Assembly: GCF_015057185.1 (NCBI RefSeq)
Contig: NZ_SVEV01000013.1
Span: 1-64,000, forward strand
Length of the DNA: 64,000 nt
Direction of reading: 5' to 3'
Origin: Pseudobutyrivibrio sp.
GTDB lineage: Bacteria > Bacillota > Clostridia > Lachnospirales > Lachnospiraceae
Positions 34,385-43,328 of the stretch are shown here, piece after piece (positions within the stretch are counted from its first letter, which is position 1; every line of letters begins with the position of its first letter). The position numbers and the translations under genes were made by a program. The notes under the pieces are model-generated. The model ran no database searches, was not told the origin of the DNA, and saw only the letters and a list, made by a program, of their open reading frames with translations.

Positions 34385-35437
34385 TTAGATCATCCCTGAC
34401 ATTATATTCAAAAGTGGCAACATAACTGATAAAAGAATTATTCCAACGATTACTGAAAGAATAATTACAAGCGTAGGCTCAACAACAGCGATAAGGTCGT
34501 TAATTTCCTCATCTGCCTCCTCCTGGTAGGTTGTTGCAACCTTCTCAAGAACATTTTCCATATTACCTGTTTTGGCACCTAAAATTGCCATACGACCATA
34601 AAGGCCTCCGAAAATACCAGAAACTGAAAATGCCTTACCTACATCCATAGTCTCTGCAAAGGAATCCTTGCATTTTTCCACCTTTTGCTCAAACTCTGGC
34701 GCATCAACAATTCGTCCGCTGACCTCAAGGGACTGCATAACGTCCATACCGCTTGAAAGAGTCATTGCCATAGCTGAAGCAAAACGGCTTGTAGCTATTT
34801 TTGAATGAATAGATTTAAAGTGACGATTCTTGTATAAAAGATTATTGCGGTGATTTTTGCCCCATCTAGATTTGTTAAGGACAATTAAATAAATCACAAC
34901 CGCAAGTAGAATCACTAGGAAAATTGCCCCGTTGGATTTGATAAAGCTACCAAAAGCTAAAAATCCACCTGACAAACCGTCCATTGTACCACCAAGCTGG
35001 CGGAATACACGGTCAAATACTGGCATAATCTCAGTGACAAGAACAATGATGATAATAAGCATCATTGCAACCATCATAAGTGGATATGTAACAGCACTAC
35101 GGATGGCATTGCTGATTGCCATTTCTCTAGCGTAATGTGCTGCAAGATTTGTAAGAACTGAATCCATCTTACCTGTCTGCTCGCCCATGCGAGTCATTTC
35201 AACGAAGTAATCTGGGAAAACTCCAGCGTCCTCAATGGCCTTGGCCAAAGAGCCTGTTTCTGTAACTACCTGCTCCATCTCAGCAAGGAGTTCCTTTTCC
35301 TCTCCTCCCTGGGATTCGTCAAGCATCATTGTAATTCCTTGAATTGATGAAACACCGCTAGTGATCATCATTCCCATTTCATCTGAGAATGCATAAAGCT
35401 CCTCAGCTGTTAATTTTTTTCTATTTTTTATGCTCAT
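34385..35437 (-). CDS. PilC/GspF-type pilus platform protein
   Basis: The 350-residue inner-membrane protein has two T2SSF domains (about 10-125 and 215-335) and three membrane helices at about 115-137, 160-183 and 320-345. The conserved segments PDYFVEMTRMGEQTGKMDSVL and FGGLYGRMAILGAKTGNMENVL regions, with GExTG/GAKTG motifs, identify the family. It is the platform on which the pilus motor acts. GGTGGAG precedes the ATG. Confidence 0.88.
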   Translation of the reverse strand: MSIKNRKKLTAEELYAFSDEMGMMITSGVSSIQGITMMLDESQGGEEKELLAEMEQVVTETGSLAKAIEDAGVFPDYFVEMTRMGEQTGKMDSVLTNLAAHYAREMAISNAIRSAVTYPLMMVAMMLIIIIVLVTEIMPVFDRVFRQLGGTMDGLSGGFLAFGSFIKSNGAIFLVILLAVVIYLIVLNKSRWGKNHRNNLLYKNRHFKSIHSKIATSRFASAMAMTLSSGMDVMQSLEVSGRIVDAPEFEQKVEKCKDSFAETMDVGKAFSVSGIFGGLYGRMAILGAKTGNMENVLEKVATTYQEEADEEINDLIAVVEPTLVIILSVIVGIILLSVMLPLLNIMSGMI

Positions 35438-35446
35438 AGCTCCACC

Positions 35447-36403
35447 TTAGTATTTATACTTTAATTGATAATAAGTATCGTCTTGTAAATATTTCTTAAC
35501 TGTACTCGTGTTAGCGTAAGACCCAAGTGTTGGATCCATAAGGGTCCATTTTGAGCCATCAAACTCTATCACGTTATCAATCCAACCTGTATCATCTGTG
35601 TATACAGAAATCCATGCATGATACTCAGTGCCTGCGTAACCTATCTCTAGTCTAGTAGGTATGCCCTGAGACCTAAGCATCGCGCCCATCAATGATGCAT
35701 AATCAAAGCATATTCCAGTGCCGCTAGCAAGTGTGCTATCCACCGTTGGAACATAGCCTGACTGTACTGTCTCCGCCTTGTCATAATCATAGGTAATATT
35801 GTTGATTATGTAGTGGTAGACATTCTCCACCACCTCCAAATCAGTATTGGCACTGGCTGCCAACTCCTGTCCCTTTTTCACCGCGTTAGAATTGGCGTTG
35901 AAATTCACATAGGCATTTGGATACAAAAACATACTATATTCATCTTTGAGGGTTACGTTCACCGATTGTGTAAATGCTGCTGCGTACTGGTCATCATGTA
36001 GGTTTTCATATACACCGATTTTGTAGGTACCACTACCCTCTGACAGAGGATAGACGGCATAATTGCCATCCAAATCCATCAGATAGTTGTAGGTGTTACC
36101 TGCCGGCGTTTCTATTAGCATTCTCACCTTAGCTGCTGAGCCTGTGTATTTAACCATTACGTATCCATCGCTGGCATTGCTAGCGTCTATGGATGCGTCC
36201 ATGTTTTCATAAACCTCTGTGCCACTGGCCTCTGGAGTCAGGACTCTAATGGAATTATCCCTAGAACCCTTTGCCTCTTTGGCTGATGCAGATGATGCAG
36301 TCGTTCCACTAGAGGCAACGTCCGCAACACTCTCAGAGGAGCCACATGCAGCTAGGCTAATACCTAGAACAATCAGCGAAAGCAAATATCTAATCCTTCT
36401 CAA
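35447..36403 (-). CDS. Transglutaminase-like lipoprotein
   Basis: The start is TTG at 36403, with GGAGGAAG directly upstream. The 318-residue precursor has a lipoprotein signal with SLAAC, a Ser/Ala-rich linker, an immunoglobulin-like region at about 60-170, and a transglutaminase core: Cys in GICFDYASLM, His in YHAWISVY, and Asp in LMDPTLG. All three catalytic residues are kept. Bacterial members are often peptidases or cross-linking enzymes. Its place in the pilus operon suggests action on pilus or wall proteins (inference). Confidence 0.8.
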   Translation of the reverse strand: MRRIRYLLSLIVLGISLAACGSSESVADVASSGTTASSASAKEAKGSRDNSIRVLTPEASGTEVYENMDASIDASNASDGYVMVKYTGSAAKVRMLIETPAGNTYNYLMDLDGNYAVYPLSEGSGTYKIGVYENLHDDQYAAAFTQSVNVTLKDEYSMFLYPNAYVNFNANSNAVKKGQELAASANTDLEVVENVYHYIINNITYDYDKAETVQSGYVPTVDSTLASGTGICFDYASLMGAMLRSQGIPTRLEIGYAGTEYHAWISVYTDDTGWIDNVIEFDGSKWTLMDPTLGSYANTSTVKKYLQDDTYYQLKYKY

Positions 36404-36424
36404 TTGCTTCCTCCCGAAGTCCTC

Positions 36425-36844
36425 TTATTTGTTTAATAACCTAACTAATTCAACATCCCCATTAAATTTGTATTCTTTGTCCTCTGAAGCAATGTAAAGA
36501 GCACCCTGTAATGTGGCATTATCACGACCTGTCACCATAAGTATATAGCCCTCATTGCCTGGAAGAAGTTCTGTTACATCAATTTTTTCTAAATCCTGAT
36601 CTACCTTAAATTTCTTAGTAGCATCTTCTGTGTGCTTGAAATGGCGCTTTTGAATTTTAACTGCTGGGTAATTTACCTCATCAAGCACCTCTTCTATAAG
36701 GTCAAAAAGTCCTGGTAAATCCTCGAACTCTGCAGTCTCCCTGCCAAATCGATTAATTACCTGACCTTTGAAGCCTTCTGCGTCCTTATCAATGATAATT
36801 CCGACGCTATTACTTGTCCTTTTCATTCTACCCGAAACTGACAT
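36425..36844 (-). CDS. Conserved hypothetical protein of the pilus operon
   Basis: The 139-residue soluble protein is not recognised. It has no signal peptide or membrane helix, is rich in acidic and basic residues, and contains a repeated strand-helix pattern (GFKGQVINRFGRETAEFEDLPGLFDLI). AAGGAG precedes the ATG. It lies two bases after the SARP-type regulator gene and is clearly co-transcribed, so a cytoplasmic role connected with that regulator is possible. Confidence 0.55.
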   Translation of the reverse strand: MSVSGRMKRTSNSVGIIIDKDAEGFKGQVINRFGRETAEFEDLPGLFDLIEEVLDEVNYPAVKIQKRHFKHTEDATKKFKVDQDLEKIDVTELLPGNEGYILMVTGRDNATLQGALYIASEDKEYKFNGDVELVRLLNK

Positions 36845-36846
36845 AC

Positions 36847-38088
36847 TTATTCTCCTTGGATAATATTGTTCAACTCTGCTGTGTCTTCTGATGTGCCAGC
36901 GCTGGCAAGGTTAACTGGTGCTACATTGTATTTAATGTAACGCTTTCTAGATTCCTTGCTAAGGTTGTCGTTGATACGAGCCTGAACTAATACGCAATCT
37001 TCTTGTGTGATATCAAGAAGAAGAACTACGAACTGGTTGTTTGAGTATCTGGCGTACATATCTCCACCACGGGTAGAAACTCTGATTGCCTCGTTTAATT
37101 CATCTGCAAGTGTGTTTAAGCGGTCTGAATTTTCAAGAGCGAAGCCCTTGCCGTCTGTAATTGTGCAAAGCATAAGCCATGCAGCCTGACCTGAACGCAT
37201 GATAACACGCTTGATGTATCTGTAGCATTCAACAAAGTTAGGATATGAGCAATAGAATGCACCCTCAATATCCTCTTTGCTGGTATCGAGGTTCTTTTTA
37301 ACCTCGCTGATCATGTCTGTATTGTTTTTAACCTGAGCACCAAGCTCCTCAAGCTGCTTTGTCATCTCTGGTGGAATAGACACACCAAGCTCTTCAAACA
37401 TGAGGTTCTCTGTCTCCTCATATAATTTGAGAGCATCCTTTGATTTGCCAAGCTCGATAAGAGCCTGCATCTCGTATGTCTGCCATCCATCATATGGATA
37501 TAAAGTATTAGCCTTGTGAGCCACCTGATTGATTGTGCGGTAGTCCTTTTCTACAAGGCAAATCTCGCAAAGCTGCTTTACACATCTAGTGTAAAGTCTC
37601 TTGAGCTTAACCTGTACTGTGATAACCCAATCAGAGCCACTAAGACCTGGAAGGAAATCTCCTTTGTACATGTCGCAGGCTTCCTTTAATGCTGCAAGCT
37701 GCTCTGGAAGAGTATCTGCTGCAAGTGCCTTTTTTGCCACGTCTTCAAAGATAATAGCATCACATTCAACTTCAATATTTGAATTGATTTTGTATATACC
37801 ACGTTTTACATGAACGTAGTCCTCCTCAGGAAGACCAACCTTTGGAAGCGCTTTTCTCAATCTGAAAACAAGCGCACGTAAGCTGTTCGATGGGTCTGCA
37901 ATCTCTTCATTATGAAATAGGTTATACATAATCTGTTCTCTAGCTAACCCATTAGGATAATAAAGAAGCATTTGAAAAAGCTGATTAACCTTTGTTGTGT
38001 TGTTTCTCTCGATAGTAAATGGTTTGCCTTCGTAGGAAATCTCTACGTTTCCCAACATTTGGGCTTTGATTTTAATAATCTGTTCCAA
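36847..38088 (-). CDS. SARP/BTAD-type regulator with degenerate GGDEF-like domain
   Basis: The start is TTG at 38088, with GGGAGA upstream. The 413-residue protein begins with an OmpR-like winged helix (about 1-100, LVFRLRKALPKVG is the recognition part), followed by a BTAD helical-repeat domain (about 100-245), the arrangement of SARP regulators. The last 150 residues resemble a GGDEF domain: RVIMRSGQAAWLMLCTI, then RGGDMYARYSNNQFVVLL. At the active site GGDEF is replaced by YSNNQ, so diguanylate cyclase activity is not expected; ligand binding or dimerisation is possible. It heads the pilus operon behind a clear promoter. Confidence 0.75.
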   Translation of the reverse strand: MEQIIKIKAQMLGNVEISYEGKPFTIERNNTTKVNQLFQMLLYYPNGLAREQIMYNLFHNEEIADPSNSLRALVFRLRKALPKVGLPEEDYVHVKRGIYKINSNIEVECDAIIFEDVAKKALAADTLPEQLAALKEACDMYKGDFLPGLSGSDWVITVQVKLKRLYTRCVKQLCEICLVEKDYRTINQVAHKANTLYPYDGWQTYEMQALIELGKSKDALKLYEETENLMFEELGVSIPPEMTKQLEELGAQVKNNTDMISEVKKNLDTSKEDIEGAFYCSYPNFVECYRYIKRVIMRSGQAAWLMLCTITDGKGFALENSDRLNTLADELNEAIRVSTRGGDMYARYSNNQFVVLLLDITQEDCVLVQARINDNLSKESRKRYIKYNVAPVNLASAGTSEDTAELNNIIQGE

Positions 38089-38132
38089 CTTTGTATCTCC
38101 CTTATGTTTACAGTTATTTCATTATAGTTTAA

Positions 38133-38161
38133 AGTATAGATTTTTTAATCGTTATTGTAAA
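38133..38161 (-). promoter_or_regulatory. Promoter of the pilus operon
   Basis: Minus strand TTTACA (38156-38161), 17-base spacer, TATACT (38133-38138). It lies between the pth terminator and the TTG start of the SARP-type gene. Confidence 0.7.
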
Positions 38162-38173
38162 TAATAAAATCCA

Positions 38174-38213
38174 CAAAAAAATGACCTGTACTTCAGTCCG
38201 AAACACAGGTCAT
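38174..38213 (-). terminator. Terminator after pth
   Basis: A perfect nine-base stem (38181-38189 with 38205-38213), 15-base loop, and a run of six T on the minus strand at 38175-38180. It separates the glg-spoVG-pth unit from the pilus operon. Confidence 0.8.
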
Positions 38214-38217
38214 ATAA

Positions 38218-38793
38218 CTATTCGATTTTTTCTTTGACGTTGTATTTGTTCATAGCTGCATCCAAATCCCCATCAAGAAACAACTCCAAGGCTCCAATTA
38301 CCTTGTCGAAAGAACTGTCTACGCGCTTCCTATCCTCCTCGTCGTATCGACCAAGCACATGGGCAATCAAATCACCCTTTCCACACTCGCCTACACCAAC
38401 TCGGATTCGTGGAAACTCGTTAGTATCCAACAGGCCTATGATGTTTTTAAGGCCGTTATGGCCGCCAGCACTTCCCTTTTTTCTCACACGAATATTTCCT
38501 GTGGAAAGGGAAACATCATCAGAGATGACAATCAGCTCCTCAGTTGGCTCTACATCATAGTACTCAGTGAGTTCAAAAACACATTCTCCGCTGAGGTTCA
38601 TATAAGTCTGAGGTTTCACCAGCATGACCTTATGGCCATTTATTATGCCCTTTCCCACAATTCCCTTATGTTCCTTGTGATTGACTTCTATTCCAAATTT
38701 TTGAGAAATAGCGTCGATGGCTTCGAAGCCCACATTATGTCGTGTGCCTTCATACTTTCTTTCTGGATTACCTAGACCAACAATTAAAAACAT
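38218..38793 (-). CDS. pth: Peptidyl-tRNA hydrolase
   Basis: The 191-residue enzyme releases peptides from tRNAs dropped by stalled ribosomes. Visible family features are the N-terminal GLGNPERKYEGTRHNVGFEA with the catalytic His, KPQTYMNLSGE, the VSDDVSL segment with the second acidic residue, and GSAGGHNGLKNI. Length is normal. No good ribosome binding site precedes the ATG, so translation may be coupled to spoVG six bases upstream. Confidence 0.94.
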   Translation of the reverse strand: MFLIVGLGNPERKYEGTRHNVGFEAIDAISQKFGIEVNHKEHKGIVGKGIINGHKVMLVKPQTYMNLSGECVFELTEYYDVEPTEELIVISDDVSLSTGNIRVRKKGSAGGHNGLKNIIGLLDTNEFPRIRVGVGECGKGDLIAHVLGRYDEEDRKRVDSSFDKVIGALELFLDGDLDAAMNKYNVKEKIE

Positions 38794-38798
38794 ATAAA

Positions 38799-39059
38799 TT
38801 ACTCTGGGAACTCTTCCTTATATTTAGTAAGGATCATGTTCTGCATCTGCTCTCTAGTGGTTGAGCGAATAGGATGTGCAATATCCTTGTAGCCGCCCTC
38901 TGAACCACGTCTAGATGGCATTGCGATAAATAGTCCCTTATCTCCTTCGATAATTTTGATGTCGTGAATTACGAACTCCTCATCGATTGTGACTGATACT
39001 ACAGCCTTCATCTTGCCTTCCTTCTCGATTTTGCGAATTCTGATGTCAGTAATCTGCAT
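38799..39059 (-). CDS. spoVG: RNA-binding regulator SpoVG
   Basis: The 86-residue protein is full length and typical: [11 protein letters not shown] start, [22 protein letters not shown], and the conserved MPSRR segment followed by the DIAHPI motif. SpoVG proteins bind RNA and DNA and affect septation, sporulation or virulence genes. GGGGAGG precedes the ATG. It lies two bases after glgD and six before pth. Confidence 0.95.
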   Translation of the reverse strand: MQITDIRIRKIEKEGKMKAVVSVTIDEEFVIHDIKIIEGDKGLFIAMPSRRGSEGGYKDIAHPIRSTTREQMQNMILTKYKEEFPE

Positions 39060-39061
39060 TG

Positions 39062-40195
39062 TTATACCTCCCCAACTGGCATATCATAACGATTTTTGTT
39101 ACCTATAACTATGCGGATTCCATTTTCCCCAATATATGTGGATCCGCTGAGCAATGTCTCATGGCTTTCAACAATGCAATTTTCTACGTGCACGTTGTCC
39201 CCTATGTATGCTCCATTTAAAATGACGCAATTCTTAACAACTGAATTGTTGCCAACAAAGGCCTTTTTAAATAGTACAGAATTCTCTACCGTAGAATTGA
39301 TGATACATCCTCCTGCAACAAGAGAATTTCTAACCTGTGAACCTGTGTTGAACTTTGCAGGTGGAAGGTCGTGTGTCTTTGAAAATACTCCTGGTTCTGT
39401 GTGGAAGAACATATCGCGTACATCCTTACGTAAGAAATCCATGTTTGCCTTGAAGTAGCTGTCTACGTCAGCGATGTTTGCCCAATATCCTTCCATCATG
39501 TAGCCGTAGATTTTCTTCATGCTCTTGTATCTTATGAGAATGTCTGTAACAAAGTTGTATCTGCCCTCACGATTGCACTCTTCAAGTAAATCGATAAGAG
39601 CTCGACGTCTGATGACGTACACACCAGCAGAAACAATGTCTGAGTTTGCAACCATTGGCTTCTCCTCGAACTCAACAATTCTGCCGCTTCTATCCATGTC
39701 CACTACACCGTAACGATTGATGTCATCGCCCTCAGGTAGCTTCGCGCAGACTACAGTAATATCTGCCTGCTTGTCGATGTGATAGTCTAAAACTTTATTG
39801 AAGTCCAATTTATAAACACAATCACCACTAGCTATAATAACATATGGCTCATGTCTTTTCTTTAGGAAATCAATATTTTGCCAAATGGCATCGGCAGTAC
39901 CTCTGTACCACCAGCTATTATTAGTAGTAACTGTTGGTGTGAAAAGGAAGAGACCTCCCTGCTTTCTACCAAAGTTCCACCATTTTGATGAATTAAGATG
40001 CTCATTTAATGAGCGAGCGTTGTACTGGGACAGCACTGCTACTGTCTGAATGTGTGAATTTGTCATATTTGAAAGGACAAAATCAATACATCTGTAGCTG
40101 CCTCCTACTGGCATAGCTGCGATTGCACGCTTGTCTGTAAGATTCTGCATTCTACTGCTGTTTCCACCTGCTAGAATTATACCTAATGCTTTCAT
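39062..40195 (-). CDS. glgD: GlgD, regulatory subunit of ADP-glucose pyrophosphorylase
   Basis: The 377-residue protein has the nucleotidyltransferase fold and a left-handed beta-helix C terminus with hexapeptide repeats. The pyrophosphorylase motif is altered compared with its partner: [11 protein letters not shown] in place of [11 protein letters not shown], and the lysine-containing KPAV is replaced by IAAM. GlgD proteins lack strong activity of their own and boost the GlgC partner in Firmicutes. The gene overlaps glgC by four bases. Confidence 0.93.
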   Translation of the reverse strand: MKALGIILAGGNSSRMQNLTDKRAIAAMPVGGSYRCIDFVLSNMTNSHIQTVAVLSQYNARSLNEHLNSSKWWNFGRKQGGLFLFTPTVTTNNSWWYRGTADAIWQNIDFLKKRHEPYVIIASGDCVYKLDFNKVLDYHIDKQADITVVCAKLPEGDDINRYGVVDMDRSGRIVEFEEKPMVANSDIVSAGVYVIRRRALIDLLEECNREGRYNFVTDILIRYKSMKKIYGYMMEGYWANIADVDSYFKANMDFLRKDVRDMFFHTEPGVFSKTHDLPPAKFNTGSQVRNSLVAGGCIINSTVENSVLFKKAFVGNNSVVKNCVILNGAYIGDNVHVENCIVESHETLLSGSTYIGENGIRIVIGNKNRYDMPVGEV

Positions 40196-41475
40196 ACTTG
40201 ATCACCTGCCTTGATAATGTAGCCGCCACTAGCTAACTGTCCGTCAGGATAATCTGCTTCGCCAGTCTCGCCCTTGATAGCTGTATTCTTTCCAATAGTA
40301 ACGTGTGCTGGAATCGTAGAATTCTCGCCGATTACTGCAAGTCCATATCCATAGATGCTTGCGTTCAGCTTGCTAACTGCTTCCTCGCCTTGACCAATTT
40401 TTGTGTCTTCACCAACTACTGTGTTCTCAGCGATAATCGATTTATCTATCACGCAATTCTTTCCAATGGTAACCCCTTCCATAATAATTGAATCGCGGAT
40501 TATTGTTCCTTCTTCAACAACTACACCAGCACCAAGTACTGAGTTGTATACTTCACCATAAATCTGTGCACCAGCTCCGATGATTGCTTTGTCAACTACT
40601 GCGGAGCTAGCAATGAACTGTGGCTCGATGATGTTCTGATTAGTATAAATCTTCCAGAATTCCTCGTAGAGGTTAAACTCTGGTATCAAATCGATAAGCT
40701 CCATATTAGCTTCCCAATATGAGCCAAGTGTTCCTACATCCTTCCAATAGCTGTTAAACTCGTAGGCATACATTGGAGAACCCTTTTCGTGAAGGTAAGG
40801 TAAAACATGCTTACCAAAATCACAATTGCTCTGATCCTTAAGAGCAAGGAGTGACTCCTTAAGTGCCTTCCAGCTGAAAATATAAATACCCATAGAAGCA
40901 AGGTTACTTCTTGGCTGAGGTGGTTTCTCCTCAAATTCGCTGATACGTTTTTCTTCATCAGCAATTACAACACCAAATCGCGATGCTTCTTCGATAGGCA
41001 CTGGTATTACCGCAATAGTAACATCTGCGCCCTTTGCCTTATGAAAATCTAACATGGCCTCATAATCCATCTTATAAATGTGGTCACCCGAAAGGATAAG
41101 CACATACTCTGGATTATAGTTCTCCATGTACTTAAGGTTTTGGAAAATTGCGTTAGCTGTTCCAGAATACCATTCACTAGTATCGCTCTTCTCATATGGT
41201 GGTAATACTGTAACGCCACCATTTGTCCTATCCAAATCCCATGGAATACCAATTCCAATGTGAGAATTGAGGACTAGAGGCTGATACTGAGTGAGAACAC
41301 CAACGGTATCAATTCCAGAATTGATACAATTTGATAGAGGAAAATCGATAATACGATACTTTCCCCCGAAAGAAACTGCTGGCTTTGCAACGTCAGACGT
41401 GAGTACGCCTAACCTGCTACCCTGCCCGCCAGCAAGAAGCATTGCAATCATTTCTTTTCTAATCATCCCTATCAT
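40192..41475 (-). CDS. glgC: Glucose-1-phosphate adenylyltransferase
   Basis: The 427-residue enzyme makes ADP-glucose from ATP and glucose 1-phosphate for glycogen synthesis. The motif [19 protein letters not shown] is intact, followed by [10 protein letters not shown], the GTANAIFQN loop, and [11 protein letters not shown] with the metal-binding Asp. The C-terminal part is a beta-helix. A start three codons downstream is also possible. The promoter at 41543-41571 drives glgC-glgD-spoVG-pth. Confidence 0.94.
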   Translation of the reverse strand: MIGMIRKEMIAMLLAGGQGSRLGVLTSDVAKPAVSFGGKYRIIDFPLSNCINSGIDTVGVLTQYQPLVLNSHIGIGIPWDLDRTNGGVTVLPPYEKSDTSEWYSGTANAIFQNLKYMENYNPEYVLILSGDHIYKMDYEAMLDFHKAKGADVTIAVIPVPIEEASRFGVVIADEEKRISEFEEKPPQPRSNLASMGIYIFSWKALKESLLALKDQSNCDFGKHVLPYLHEKGSPMYAYEFNSYWKDVGTLGSYWEANMELIDLIPEFNLYEEFWKIYTNQNIIEPQFIASSAVVDKAIIGAGAQIYGEVYNSVLGAGVVVEEGTIIRDSIIMEGVTIGKNCVIDKSIIAENTVVGEDTKIGQGEEAVSKLNASIYGYGLAVIGENSTIPAHVTIGKNTAIKGETGEADYPDGQLASGGYIIKAGDQV

Positions 41476-41542
41476 CTGCCTTTCTCATGCTGTCACAAGG
41501 GATGTGCAAATATTAACCCCAAGCACTCCCCTTTGTATATTT

Positions 41543-41571
41543 AGTATAACAAAGTGTAAAATTGCGTGCAA
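41543..41571 (-). promoter_or_regulatory. Promoter of glgC-glgD-spoVG-pth
   Basis: Minus strand TTGCAC (41566-41571), 17-base spacer, TATACT (41543-41548). The leader to the glgC start is about 60 bases. Confidence 0.75.
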
Positions 41572-41609
41572 TAATATTCATAATTTTTACCATTACCTTG
41601 TTAATTGTT

Positions 41610-41704
41610 TGACAATTGGTTGTCATTTTGACGAAATGTTGAGCTAAAATTACCAGATAAAACTCTTGAAACTCTTGTCAATTGGGGGTAAGGTTGTGTA
41701 TGTT
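41610..41704 (+). promoter_or_regulatory. Dyad and possible murC promoter
   Basis: A perfect dyad TGACAA-TTGG-TTGTCA stands at 41610-41625. Farther on, TTGTCA (41675-41680), 18 bases, TATGTT (41699-41704) is the best promoter candidate for murC. The dyad could serve glgC or murC; no regulator is assigned. Confidence 0.4.
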
Positions 41705-41736
41705 GAAAAAAATTATTTTTATTAAGAAGGAAAACT

Positions 41737-43116
41737 ATGTATAAAATCGATTTTAACAACAAAATACATGTTCATTTTATAGGAATTGGCGGTATTAGCA
41801 TGAGCGGTCTTGCTGAGATTTTGCTCGGTGCTGGCTTTACTATTTCAGGTTCGGACAGAGATTCCTCTGATTTGACAAAGCATCTTGAGGCTCTTGGTGC
41901 CAAAATTAATTATCCACAGGCAGCCTCTAATATTACAGAAGATATCAACTTAATCGTATATACAGCTGCTATTCGTGAGGATAACCCTGAGTTTGCTGCT
42001 GCAAAGGCAAGTGGCAAGCCAATGCTTACTAGAGCTGAGCTCCTTGGAGAAATCATGGAAAACTATGCTCGCTCTATTACAGTAGCTGGTACCCACGGCA
42101 AAACTACAACTACTTCTATGGTTAGCCAGATTTTACTTGAAACTGCTGACGAGCCTACTATTTCTGTTGGTGGTATTTTAGATGCCATCCACAGCAATGT
42201 GCATGTTGGAGATAGCGATGTTTTCATCACAGAGGCTTGTGAGTACACTAACAGTTATCACTCATTTTTCCCTAAGTACAACATTATTTTAAATGTTGAA
42301 GCTGATCACCTTGATTTCTTCAAGAACCTTGAAAACGTTAGGGCTTCATTTAAGAAGTTTGCTGAAAATACTGCCGAAGATGGCATTTTGATTATTAACA
42401 AGGATATTGATGATGTTAAATACTTTACTCAGGATGTGAAATGTCAGGTTATTACTTACGCATTGACAGGTGACGCTGACATTGTGGCAACTGATGTTAC
42501 TTATAATGAGAAGGGCTTCGCAAGCTTCGTACCTGTATTTAACGGAGAGACTTTGGAGCGTGTTTCTCTTAATGTTCCTGGTGATCACAATATTAGCAAT
42601 GCTCTTGCTGCTATTGCTTTATGCATCAAAATGGGCGTTAGCTATGATTGCATTAAAACAGGACTTGCTAAATTTGGCGGTGCCCACAGACGCTTCGAGC
42701 TTAAGGGTACTTACAAGGGTGCTACTATTATCGATGATTATGCACATCATCCAACAGAGATTCGCGCTAGCCTTGCTGCAGCAAAGAACTATCCACACAA
42801 CAGACTTATCGTTTGCTTCCAGTCACATACCTACACTAGAACTCTTAGCTTCCTAGATGAGTTTGCTGAGGCACTTTCAGCTGCTGATATTGTTGTTCTT
42901 GCTGATATTTATCCTGCTAGAGAGCCTGACATCTACGGAGTCAGTGCAAAAGACATTGCTGAGCGCATCGAAAAGTTAGGAACAGAGGTTCATTATTTAG
43001 GCTCATTTGACGCCTGCGAAAAATTTTTAGAAAAAAATCTTTTGAACAATGACCTGTTGATAACTATGGGAGCCGGAGACGTGTATTTAGTAGGCGAAAA
43101 CTTACTTAACAACTAG
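41737..43116 (+). CDS. murC: UDP-N-acetylmuramate-L-alanine ligase
   Basis: The 459-residue cytoplasmic enzyme adds L-alanine to UDP-MurNAc. The N-terminal Rossmann-like domain (HFIGIGGISMSGLAEIL), ATP loop GTHGKTTT near residue 118, the ITEACEYTNSY segment, DDYAHHPTEI and the C-terminal YPAREPDIYGVS region are all present. AGAAGGA precedes the ATG. It ends at a terminator whose stem shares sequence with a DnaA box. Confidence 0.95.
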   Translation: MYKIDFNNKIHVHFIGIGGISMSGLAEILLGAGFTISGSDRDSSDLTKHLEALGAKINYPQAASNITEDINLIVYTAAIREDNPEFAAAKASGKPMLTRAELLGEIMENYARSITVAGTHGKTTTTSMVSQILLETADEPTISVGGILDAIHSNVHVGDSDVFITEACEYTNSYHSFFPKYNIILNVEADHLDFFKNLENVRASFKKFAENTAEDGILIINKDIDDVKYFTQDVKCQVITYALTGDADIVATDVTYNEKGFASFVPVFNGETLERVSLNVPGDHNISNALAAIALCIKMGVSYDCIKTGLAKFGGAHRRFELKGTYKGATIIDDYAHHPTEIRASLAAAKNYPHNRLIVCFQSHTYTRTLSFLDEFAEALSAADIVVLADIYPAREPDIYGVSAKDIAERIEKLGTEVHYLGSFDACEKFLEKNLLNNDLLITMGAGDVYLVGENLLNN

Positions 43117-43134
43117 TTATCCACATTATCCACA
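43117..43134 (+). promoter_or_regulatory. Tandem DnaA boxes, pair 1
   Basis: Two directly adjacent perfect TTATCCACA boxes (43117-43125 and 43126-43134) follow the murC stop codon. The second box is also part of the terminator stem at 43128-43177. Confidence 0.7.
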
Positions 43135-43177
43135 TTTTTTGTTGATTTTTACTCACCAGAAAATGTGGATTTTTTTT
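43128..43177 (+). terminator. Terminator of murC
   Basis: A perfect 11-base stem (43128-43138 with 43160-43170), 21-base loop, then seven T. It overlaps DnaA box 2. Confidence 0.75.
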
Positions 43178-43203
43178 CGCCTTTTTTAGGGATATCATAT
43201 GGG

Positions 43204-43221
43204 TTATCCACATTATCCACA
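43204..43221 (+). promoter_or_regulatory. Tandem DnaA boxes, pair 2
   Basis: Two further adjacent perfect TTATCCACA boxes (43204-43212 and 43213-43221), same orientation as pair 1. They lie about 47 bases upstream of the -35 of the dnaD promoter. An eight-base stem-loop follows at about 43229-43251. Confidence 0.7.
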
Positions 43222-43267
43222 ATCGTCACAAACCCTTTATTTACAAGGGTTTCGGGGGTTCGAGCCC

Positions 43268-43296
43268 TTTTCATTTTATTTCCCTTTTGATATAAT
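43268..43296 (+). promoter_or_regulatory. Promoter of dnaD-dnaI-prs
   Basis: TTTTCA (43268-43273), 17-base spacer, TATAAT (43291-43296). The ribosome binding site AGGAGAGGA and the dnaD ATG follow about 30 bases downstream. Confidence 0.7.
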
Positions 43297-43328
43297 TTGC
43301 CTCAGGTTATGAGGAGAGGATAATAAAT

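Noticed and set aside
43229-43268. tRNA-like fold: a 5-base stem with 7-base loop followed by GGGTTCGAGCCC
   Set aside because: The second arm resembles a T-loop, but there is no acceptor stem or D arm, and the T stem would need several G-U pairs. It is probably part of the dnaD leader or DnaA region.
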